A stretch of 45,196 bases of DNA, from the NCBI GenBank assembly GCA_024403775.1, contig JAKSRE010000020.1, positions 1 to 45,196 of the forward strand, written 5' to 3'. The notes under the pieces were generated by a model. The model made no database searches. It saw nothing but the letters and a program-made list of their open reading frames with translations, and was not told the DNA's origin. Each line of letters opens with the position of its first letter. The first letter of the stretch is position 1. Shown here piece after piece: positions 31,332-38,019 of this stretch. Source of the stretch: Clostridia bacterium (lineage in GTDB: Bacteria; Bacillota; Clostridia; Saccharofermentanales; Saccharofermentanaceae). The position numbers and the translations under genes are program-made.

Positions 31332-31871
31332 ATGGGCTGTATTTTGATTGCGATGCCCAAAATACAGGACTCCAACCAGTTAGCTGAGATGCTTCGCAGA
31401 AGCGGAATCTGGCAGCAGACTTATGTTTGCAGCAGTGGTAATGAGGTTCTTCGAGAGACAGCAGAAAAAGATGTAAGTCTCGTTATCTGTACCAAGAAAA
31501 TGAGCGACATGGGATATGAAGAGTTGTCTACATATCTTCCTATGAACGTTCCTATAATGCTTCTTACAAAAGATGCAGGTCTGGTTCCTTTCTCCAGTAA
31601 TGTAGTTATTCTTTTGATGCCGTTTAAGGTCGGGGATCTTGTTGATACAGTCAACACTCTTATTCCTGAAGCTTATAGAAAGCCTCGAAAGGTAAAAAAA
31701 GAGCGAGCTCCAGAAGAACAGAAGGTAATAGATGTTGCCAAACTGCTTCTTATGAATCGTAACCACATGACTGAACCAGAAGCGTTCAGGTTTATTCAGA
31801 AATTAAGTATGAACAGTGGCCGAACGTTATTAGAGAGTGCTCAGCTTGTAATAGACAATAACAGTACTTAA
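31332..31871 (+). CDS. ANTAR-domain RNA-binding antiterminator with pseudo-receiver domain
   Basis: 179 residues, RBS AAGGAG overlapping the glnA stop region. The N-terminal about 112 residues have a receiver-like alternation of strands and helices, but the phosphorylation set is gone: the acidic pair after I-L-I-A is Met8-Pro9, the phospho-Asp position is Thr54 (L-V-I-C-T-K-K-M), and the Lys before P-F is Met96. The C-terminal about 50 residues (from Val132) are a good ANTAR domain: V-I-D-V-A-K-L-L-L-M, M-T-E-P-E-A-F-R-F-I and a last helix. ANTAR proteins bind hexaloop hairpins and prevent termination. Five such leaders are found in this window, so this is the obvious candidate to act on them. 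Its signal cannot be phosphorylation at the usual site. Confidence 0.88.
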   Translation: MGCILIAMPKIQDSNQLAEMLRRSGIWQQTYVCSSGNEVLRETAEKDVSLVICTKKMSDMGYEELSTYLPMNVPIMLLTKDAGLVPFSSNVVILLMPFKVGDLVDTVNTLIPEAYRKPRKVKKERAPEEQKVIDVAKLLLMNRNHMTEPEAFRFIQKLSMNSGRTLLESAQLVIDNNST

Positions 31872-31904
31872 ACTTTGGTTGGAAACTACTTTTGGGAAAA
31901 TATT

Positions 31905-32747
31905 ATGAAAATTAAATTTACTAAAATGCATGGTTGTGGTAATGACTATGTATATATTAATGGCTTTGAAGAAAGAATTGATGCGAAATTAAAACCGGAT
32001 TTTGTTCGTAAAGTTAGTGATCGTCATTTTGGAATTGGCTCTGACGGAGTGATTTTTATTAATCCTTCATCTATTGCTGATTTTGAAATGGAAATGTGGA
32101 ATGCAGATGGCACACGTGCAGAGATGTGTGGCAATGGAATCCGTTGTGTTGCCAAGTATGTTTATGATAATAAACTCACAACAAAAGAAGAAATGACAAT
32201 TGAGAGCATGGGGAAGATTAAGTATATTACAGTTTTCTCTGAAAATGGTAAAGCTCAGAAAGTTACAGTTGATATGGGGGAACCTATATTAATTGCTTCT
32301 CAGATTCCTGTAGTTGCAGAGAATACCAAGGTCATAAATGACAAAATAATGGTTGATAACGATGAATACAGAATGACTTGTGTATCAATGGGTAATCCTC
32401 ATGCAGTTGTATTTTTGGATCCAGATACACTTAAAATAGAAGAAATCGGACCAAAATTTGAGAATCATGCTAGATTTCCTAACAGAACTAACACAGAATT
32501 TGTAAAGATTTTAGACAAACAAAATGTTAAAATGCGTGTGTGGGAACGAGGCACTGGAGAGACTTTGGCTTGTGGAACAGGCTGTTGTGCTACAGTTGTG
32601 GCTTGCATTTTGAATGGGTTAACTGATAGTATAGTTAATGTTCATGTAATTGGCGGCGAAATTGTGGTACAATGGAGTGCTGTAGATAATCACGTCTACA
32701 TGACTGGACCAGCAACGATGGTCTTTGAAGGTGAAATTGATTATTAA
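31905..32747 (+). CDS. dapF: Diaminopimelate epimerase
   Basis: 280 residues. The ATG at 31905 (M-K-I-K-F-T-K-M-H-G-C-G-N-D-Y) is the family start; its RBS is weak (GGGAAA), so coupling to the upstream ANTAR gene is possible. Catalytic cysteines are in E-M-C75-G-N-G-I-R and, near the C-terminus, A-C-G-T-G-C-C. It interconverts LL- and meso-diaminopimelate for lysine and cell wall. It lies 33 bases after the regulator and 20 bases before purA, apparently within the glnA operon. Confidence 0.95.
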   Translation: MKIKFTKMHGCGNDYVYINGFEERIDAKLKPDFVRKVSDRHFGIGSDGVIFINPSSIADFEMEMWNADGTRAEMCGNGIRCVAKYVYDNKLTTKEEMTIESMGKIKYITVFSENGKAQKVTVDMGEPILIASQIPVVAENTKVINDKIMVDNDEYRMTCVSMGNPHAVVFLDPDTLKIEEIGPKFENHARFPNRTNTEFVKILDKQNVKMRVWERGTGETLACGTGCCATVVACILNGLTDSIVNVHVIGGEIVVQWSAVDNHVYMTGPATMVFEGEIDY

Positions 32748-32767
32748 TTTTAAGGAAGTGTAACAAA

Positions 32768-34045
32768 ATGTCTAATTGTGCGATTGTCGGAATTAACTGG
32801 GGCGACGAAGGTAAGGGCCGTATGGTTGACCTTCTCACTGAGAAGTATGATTACGTAGTACGTTATCAGGGCGGCGGAAATGCTGGTCACACAGTTGTTA
32901 ATGAGTTTGGTAAATTTGCTTTGCATCTTTTGCCATCAGGTATCTTCAGACCAGGTGTTGTAAACATCCTTGGTAATGGTGTAGCTCTCGATATGGAGAA
33001 TCTCTGGGATGAGATGCAGACTGTTATTGAGCAGGGTGTTGCTATTACACCAGATAGCTTGAAGATTAGTGACCGTTGTTCTTTGCTCCTTCCATGGCAC
33101 AGAGACCTTGATGGTCTTGAGGAAGCTAGACTTAAGGATAAGAAGTTTGGTTCAACTAGACAGGGTATTGCACCTTTCTATTCAGATAAATTCCAGAAGA
33201 AGACAATTCTTGCTGGTGAATTGTTCTATCCAGAGCACTTAAAGGAGCATGTAAAGGATCTTCTCGAGTGGAAGAATCTTACTCTTACAGGTGTTTATGG
33301 TGCAGAGCCAGCTGATTTGGATACACTTATGGCTTGGTTTGAGAAATATGCTGAGATCTTTAAGCCATTTATTTGTGATACAGGCCGTGTTCTTAAGAAT
33401 GCTGTAAAGAATGATAAGAGCATTCTCTTCGAGGCACAGCTCGGTTCTTTGAGAGACCTTGATTACGGAATTCACCCATATACAACATCTTCTAACCCAA
33501 TTGCAGCATACGCTCCAGTAGGTTCAGGTCTCCCATCAGCTAAGCTTGATGAGATTGTAGGTGTTGTTAAGGCATATTCAACTTGTGTAGGTGAAGGTCC
33601 ATTCGTATGTGAGTGGTTCGGCGAAGGTGCTGATAAGCTCCGTGAGGCTGGTTTTGAGTATGGTGCTAAGACAGGTCGTCCACGTCGTGTTGGCCCAATC
33701 GATATCGTAGCTACACGTTATGGCGTTGAGTGTCAGGGTGCTACAGCAATTGCTCTCACAAAGATGGATGTTATGAGCTATATGGATAAGATTCCAGTAT
33801 GTACTCGTTATGAGTTGAATGGTGAGATGATTGATGATTTCCCATTCCCAGCAGCTCTTAATGACTGTAAGCCAGTTATCGAGTATATGGATGGATGGCA
33901 GACAGATATCAGCGGCATCAGAAAGTGGGAAGATCTCCCAGAGAATGCCAAGAAGTATGTTGAGTACATCGAGAAGGCTATCGGATGCTTCATTAAGTAT
34001 GTGTCTGTAGGTCCTGAGAGAGACGCATATATTGAGAGAACATAA
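32768..34045 (+). CDS. purA: Adenylosuccinate synthetase
   Basis: 425 residues. G-I-N-W-G-D-E-G-K-G (near 8-17) is the GTP P-loop with the catalytic Asp, and G-G-G-N-A-G-H-T supplies the catalytic His; the R-x-x-G family elements (G-R-P-R-R-V-G) are present near 312. It joins IMP and aspartate, the first step to AMP. Start after AAGGAAG. It is followed by guaA after 36 bases, so both branches from IMP are expressed together downstream of glnA. Confidence 0.95.
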   Translation: MSNCAIVGINWGDEGKGRMVDLLTEKYDYVVRYQGGGNAGHTVVNEFGKFALHLLPSGIFRPGVVNILGNGVALDMENLWDEMQTVIEQGVAITPDSLKISDRCSLLLPWHRDLDGLEEARLKDKKFGSTRQGIAPFYSDKFQKKTILAGELFYPEHLKEHVKDLLEWKNLTLTGVYGAEPADLDTLMAWFEKYAEIFKPFICDTGRVLKNAVKNDKSILFEAQLGSLRDLDYGIHPYTTSSNPIAAYAPVGSGLPSAKLDEIVGVVKAYSTCVGEGPFVCEWFGEGADKLREAGFEYGAKTGRPRRVGPIDIVATRYGVECQGATAIALTKMDVMSYMDKIPVCTRYELNGEMIDDFPFPAALNDCKPVIEYMDGWQTDISGIRKWEDLPENAKKYVEYIEKAIGCFIKYVSVGPERDAYIERT

Positions 34046-34081
34046 TCTTTTATTGTAAACAGACGTATAAAGGTTGTTATT

Positions 34082-35653
34082 ATGGAAAAAGTTTTAGTTA
34101 TAGACTTTGGTGGACAGTACAATCAGTTAGTTGCAAGACGTGTACGTGAATGTAATGTTTACTGTGAGATTTATTCTTATAAGACAAGTATTGATAAGAT
34201 TAAGGCAATGGAACCTAAGGGAATCATCCTTACTGGCGGTCCTAACAGCTGTTATGAGGAAGGCGCTCCAACTTATACAAAGGAGTTGTTTGAACTTGGA
34301 ATTCCTGTTCTTGGTCTTTGCTATGGTGCACAGCTTATGAACCTTATCCTCGGAGGTAAGGTTGAGCATGCTCCAGTTAGAGAATATGGTAAGATTGAGA
34401 CTTTCATCGATGGCGCTAGAGATACGCTTTTCGAGGGTATAGAGGATAGTACAACAGTATGGATGAGCCATAATGACTATATTTCACAGGCTGCTCCAGG
34501 ATTCTCTATTATTGCTCATACAGCTGACTGCCCAGTAGCTGCTGCTGCAAATGAGGAGAAGAAACTTTATTCTATCCAGTTCCATCCAGAAGTTTTGCAC
34601 ACAGTTAAGGGAAAGGAAATTCTCTATAACTTTGTTCGTAATATTTGCCAGACTTCAGGTTCATGGAGAATGGATTCCTTTGTTGAGAATGCAATTAAGG
34701 ATATTCGTGCCAAGGTTGGTGACGGTAAGGTTTTGCTTGCACTCTCAGGTGGTGTTGATTCATCTGTTCTTGCAGCTCTTCTTGCTAAAGCTATTGGTAA
34801 GCAGCTCACATGTGTATTTGTAGATCACGGTCTCCTTCGTAAAAATGAAGGTGATGAGGTTGAGGAAATCTTCGGAAAGAGTGGAAGATTTGATATTAAC
34901 TTTGTAAGAGTTAATGCTCAGGAGAGATATTATGCTAAGCTTGCTGATGTAAATGAGCCAGAGCGTAAGCGTAAGATTATCGGTGAAGAGTTCATCCGTG
35001 TATTTGAGGAAGAAGCTAAGAAGATTGGTACAGTTGATTTTCTTGCACAGGGAACAATTTATCCAGACGTAGTTGAGTCGGGGCTTGGCGGCGAGTCTGC
35101 AGTTATTAAGTCTCACCATAATGTAGGTGGTCTCCCTGATTATGTTGATTTCAAGGAAATCATTGAGCCTCTTCGTAATCTCTTTAAGGATGAAGTTCGA
35201 AAGGCTGGACTTGAGCTTGGACTTCCTGAATTCCTTGTATTCCGTCAGCCATTCCCAGGCCCAGGACTTGGAATCAGAATCATTGGCGATGTAACTGCTG
35301 AGAAGGTTCGTATTGTTCAGGATGCAGACTTTATCTATAGAGAAGAAGTAGATAAGGCACTTGCTGAATATAAGAAGGAACATGGTGTTGATGCACCTTG
35401 GATGCCAAATCAGTATTTCGCAGCTCTTTCAAATATGCGTTCAGTAGGCGTTATGGGTGACGAGCGTACATATGATTATGCAGTAGTAGTTCGTGCTGTA
35501 AGAACAATCGATTTTATGACAGCAGAATGTGCTGAGATTCCATTTAATGTTCTTATGACAGTAATGAATCGTATAATTAATGAGGTTCAGGGTGTAAACA
35601 GAGTCCTCTTTGATATGACAAGTAAGCCACCTGGAACAATTGAGCTTGAGTAA
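34082..35653 (+). CDS. guaA: GMP synthase (glutamine-hydrolysing)
   Basis: 523 residues. The class I glutaminase (about 1-190) has G-L-C-Y-G-A-Q with nucleophile Cys and F-H-P-E; the ATP pyrophosphatase has the PP-loop A-L-S-G-G-V-D-S-S (near 219-227), and the C-terminal dimerisation domain ends the protein. It aminates XMP to GMP. The last residues are P-P-G-T-I-E-L-E; most family members end in T-I-E-W-E, as far as I recall, so the very end is slightly unusual. Accessory, AT-rich DNA begins just downstream, and guaA 3' ends are known integration sites for genomic islands. Confidence 0.96.
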   Translation: MEKVLVIDFGGQYNQLVARRVRECNVYCEIYSYKTSIDKIKAMEPKGIILTGGPNSCYEEGAPTYTKELFELGIPVLGLCYGAQLMNLILGGKVEHAPVREYGKIETFIDGARDTLFEGIEDSTTVWMSHNDYISQAAPGFSIIAHTADCPVAAAANEEKKLYSIQFHPEVLHTVKGKEILYNFVRNICQTSGSWRMDSFVENAIKDIRAKVGDGKVLLALSGGVDSSVLAALLAKAIGKQLTCVFVDHGLLRKNEGDEVEEIFGKSGRFDINFVRVNAQERYYAKLADVNEPERKRKIIGEEFIRVFEEEAKKIGTVDFLAQGTIYPDVVESGLGGESAVIKSHHNVGGLPDYVDFKEIIEPLRNLFKDEVRKAGLELGLPEFLVFRQPFPGPGLGIRIIGDVTAEKVRIVQDADFIYREEVDKALAEYKKEHGVDAPWMPNQYFAALSNMRSVGVMGDERTYDYAVVVRAVRTIDFMTAECAEIPFNVLMTVMNRIINEVQGVNRVLFDMTSKPPGTIELE

Positions 35654-35752
35654 TAAAAATGTTTTAGGGCAAACTCAATTATTCTCAAAAGGACAAAAAT
35701 GATTATCCTGAGAGAGTAAGAAAATAACTCTAAAAAGCATATAAAAAACAAT

Positions 35753-35795
35753 AAGACCTTGTGTCATCAGAAATGGTGATATGAGGTCTTTTTTA
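35753..35795 (+). terminator. Terminator of the glnA-guaA operon
   Basis: AAGACCT (35753-35759) pairs with AGGTCTT (35784-35790); an inner TCATCA/TGGTGA stem extends it; T-run to 35795. It lies about 100 bases after the guaA stop. Confidence 0.85.
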
Positions 35796-35938
35796 TTCTT
35801 CTAAAAGGTCTAAAGCAAATCTGCTTTTGACTCATAAGACTAATAAATACAGATGTTTTGCTCTTTCTATATCAGCCTTGGGGAGTTCTATATAGTTCTG
35901 CCAAGTTGGTGTTCAAGAAATTCTATTATTGGATGTGA

Positions 35939-35976
35939 ACCGTTGAGTGCCCCCCTGGGTTTGGGCAATCAACGGT
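35939..35976 (+). repeat. Strong stem-loop in the guaA-downstream gap
   Basis: ACCGTTGA (35939-35946) pairs with TCAACGGT (35969-35976), then one mismatch, then TGCCC (35948-35952) with GGGCA (35963-35967): 13 pairs around a ten-base loop. A short T-run is about ten bases downstream. Its GC content stands out from the surrounding DNA. Function unknown: a relic of a mobile-element end or an RNA structure. Confidence 0.6.
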
Positions 35977-36168
35977 GGAATAAAACTTTTTGTCTCAAAT
36001 TGAATAATCGAATTTTGCAGAAACAAAAAATGGCTCTCAAAGCCTTATAAATCAGGGGTTTTGATTTTGAGCGTAGCAGAATTTAATATTTTCACAAAGA
36101 AATACAATGAGTACAAGATTGAGTGCTCAGTGTTTTTTTATGCGTTTTTTCGCAAAAAAATCAAACAG

Positions 36169-36287
36169 TCGAATATTTCAATTTAACGATATATAAGTGA
36201 AGGCAAGTGAATGAAATTTCAAATAAGGTGTGATTTTTTCATTTGTTTGGTAGAAATCGAGAATTTGATTTAACGATTAGTAAGTAG
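36169..36287 (+). repeat. Two imperfect direct repeats of about 31 bases
   Basis: Copies at 36169-36199 and 36257-36287 both begin TCGA and share ATTTAACGAT followed by TA-rich sequence and AAGT, 88 bases apart. A perfect 7-bp hairpin GTAGAAG-AAG-CTTCTAC (36284-36300) abuts the second copy. They could be binding sites or duplicated promoter sequence for the decayed gene downstream. Confidence 0.5.
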
Positions 36288-36325
36288 AAGAAGCTTCTAC
36301 AAATCTTAATGAAAGGAGGGCGCTT

Positions 36326-36487
36326 ATGGATATGGAGTAATATCAGATGTGTCTATAAGCATGGATTAACTTAATGATGTATCCAGATCTTAAAGAATTT
36401 GCGGTAGGGGGTACCGCGGTAGCTATAGAACTTACTCAATTTAAGATATTACTAAATATAAAAGAAGAGACTTTAGTAGTTTACTAA
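36326..36487 (+). pseudogene. Decayed small gene with intact ribosome binding site
   Basis: GAAAGGAGGG (36311-36320) is an excellent RBS five bases before the ATG at 36326. The frame reads M-D-M-E, stop, Y-Q-M-C-L, stop, A-W-I-N-L-M-M-Y-P-D-L-K-E-F, and continues to codon 53, ending at a TAA. Both internal stops are TAA and each could come from CAA (Gln) by one C-to-T change. Without them the product would be a 53-residue protein of unknown family. An ATG at 36374 could start the last 37 codons, but no RBS is seen there. Confidence 0.4.
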
Positions 36488-36765
36488 TAGTAACTGCTAT
36501 TCTTTTAGTAATCATGCTCTATATATAGTTCCATAGTTCACTCAGGATATTGTTCTTAAAGTTATAAGTAAGATGAATGTTATTGATTATGATGCTATTG
36601 CTTTTCTTTTCTTCGTATCTGTTGAATATTGTATAATGAATCTGCGATATAATTCGATTCTATTGAATAACAGATCGATATTTTTCAAGGGAATTAGTTC
36701 AATACTATTTTGAGAATACGGGCTAACGAAATTCTTATTTTCGAATCTTTTGAGGTAATTGAGCA

Positions 36766-37422
36766 ATGATAAAATTAAAGATATCAATAGATGATATAAA
36801 TGAATATCAGACAGGCATATTACCAGAAAACGCTGTGAAAATAGAAACACCTCAGAGCATTGATGAGATGATGAAAAAGGCAGCACCTATTGCAGTAATA
36901 TTATGTCTTTTAATGTTTACAACTATGTTGTGTAAAACAATTGTTAATAAGACGGTTGTTGTATCGCCTATATTCATTTTTGTTGGATTTTGTATAGGTT
37001 TTGTTTTGTTGGTGGTTCATGAGTGGTTGCATGGAATAGTCTATCCAATAGATGCTTCTATTACGATAGGCAAAGTGAAGGGGAAGATTACTTTTGTTGC
37101 ACTAGCGTCATATCCTCTAAAGCGAAGCAGATTTATCGTAATGAGCCTATTACCGTTTGTGCTTGGAATAATTCCATTATTGATTTTCATTGTTAGTCCA
37201 GCAGAATGTAAAGAACTAAATGGATTAATGTTTGGTATGGCTTGTATGGGCATGATTTCGCCATTTCCAGATGTATATAGTGTTATTGTTGTCTTGAAAA
37301 ATGCAAATAAAAAAGATGCAATAATGTTTTATAAAGACGATATGTATAAGGTATCGTATTCCGATTTAACTAACTACGAAAAAGAAGACCATTACGGTTC
37401 ATCGAAGGTGATTACACTGTGA
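36766..37422 (+). CDS. DUF3267 putative zincin membrane metalloprotease
   Basis: 218 residues with about four hydrophobic segments (about 41-60, 66-84, 123-143 and 150-170). The HExxH zinc motif is H85-E-W-L-H89 at the end of the second segment, the hallmark of DUF3267 and related M50-like putative peptidases. Substrate unknown; the active site would be in or at the membrane. Translation starts at an ATG with a weak GAGGT. The next gene starts 15 bases after the stop, so the two probably form one unit. This protein opens the accessory region and need not belong to the defence genes. Confidence 0.72.
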   Translation: MIKLKISIDDINEYQTGILPENAVKIETPQSIDEMMKKAAPIAVILCLLMFTTMLCKTIVNKTVVVSPIFIFVGFCIGFVLLVVHEWLHGIVYPIDASITIGKVKGKITFVALASYPLKRSRFIVMSLLPFVLGIIPLLIFIVSPAECKELNGLMFGMACMGMISPFPDVYSVIVVLKNANKKDAIMFYKDDMYKVSYSDLTNYEKEDHYGSSKVITL

Positions 37423-37437
37423 AGGAGAATGACTTAA

Positions 37438-37710
37438 TTGGTAAAAAAACATTCAGAAATACAGCATATTGATAAAAATGTCATCGCCTTTTTAGATGGA
37501 AGTCAAATTAATCTTAAAGCTGGTGAAAGAAAATATACAGATGAGTGTGTCGCTGAAAGTGATATAACGGCTAATCCGCCATGCTTTAGATTCTTTGATG
37601 GAAATATAATAGTATTTGATTTAAACGGTTTGTTTTCAAAAGGCAAGAATAAAAAGCAATTTCATGTTTTCCAACACAAGCTATGGCAATCCTTTTCGAC
37701 AGACAGATAA
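37438..37710 (+). CDS. Small protein of unknown function, TTG start
   Basis: 90 residues. Translation seems to begin at TTG (37438), nine bases after a strong GAAGGAGA (37421-37428), which overlaps the stop of the upstream gene. The protein is soluble, with no membrane segment or recognised motif; the middle reads C-F-R-F-F-D-G-N-I-I-V-F-D-L and the end is basic and aromatic (F-H-V-F-Q-H-K-L-W). I do not recognise the family. Position and RBS suggest translational coupling with the DUF3267 gene. Confidence 0.5.
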   Translation: MVKKHSEIQHIDKNVIAFLDGSQINLKAGERKYTDECVAESDITANPPCFRFFDGNIIVFDLNGLFSKGKNKKQFHVFQHKLWQSFSTDR

Positions 37711-38019
37711 CCAAATGGAATGTATCAAAAACTGTGTGCAAGAGTAAATTCCACATTTTATGATTTGGAGAATAAAAATGTGGAATTTAAATTTTCACTT
37801 TACGACGTGTAAATGTTCCTGTTACGGTTTGAGTTATATTGCGAATGATAACTAAATGAGAAAAAATCGCAAGAACTTGCGAAAGTGTATTGAAATAAAA
37901 GGAATATTGTAGTAACGTAGAGATGGTAAACTATTTTTGTTGTTGGTAAACAGAAGTATTGCCATGTTGAGCAGAAAGTTAAGAGAATACAGCGTGCGTA
38001 TAAGAAGTGTGAGGTATAG
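37711..38019. other. 309-base intergenic stretch with two perfect inverted repeats
   Basis: AAATTCCACATTTT (37746-37759) is repeated inverted at 37775-37788, a 14-bp perfect stem. TCGCAAG (37867-37873) faces CTTGCGA (37876-37882). The first can terminate the upstream unit weakly (no T-run); the second has a two-base gap and is more like a protein-binding palindrome. No gene is seen. Confidence 0.55.

Larger units (their letters stand above)
35654..36765. other. 1.1-kb stretch without an intact gene
   Basis: AT-rich DNA between guaA and the DUF3267 gene. It holds the guaA terminator, a strong hairpin at 35939-35976, a pair of about 31-base direct repeats (36169 and 36257), a hairpin at 36284-36300 and a small decayed reading frame at 36326-36487. 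A TATAAT box at 36632-36637 with only a poor -35 could serve the DUF3267 gene. A 65-codon frame at 35853-36050 has no RBS and includes the hairpin, so I do not call it. No transposase or integrase fragment is recognisable. Confidence 0.6.

Noticed and set aside
31332..31871. Classical two-component response regulator
   Set aside because: All key receiver residues (acidic pair, phospho-Asp, Lys) are replaced and the output domain is ANTAR, not DNA-binding.
35853..36050. A 65-codon frame downstream of guaA
   Set aside because: No RBS, no recognisable protein pattern, and it runs through a strong hairpin.
36326..36487. Stop-codon recoding (TAA read as Gln) in the small gene
   Set aside because: Most other genes in the window end in TAA normally, so decay is the simpler explanation.
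37711..37790. Insertion-sequence end around the 14-bp inverted repeat
   Set aside because: No transposase fragment, no target duplication and no second end are visible.
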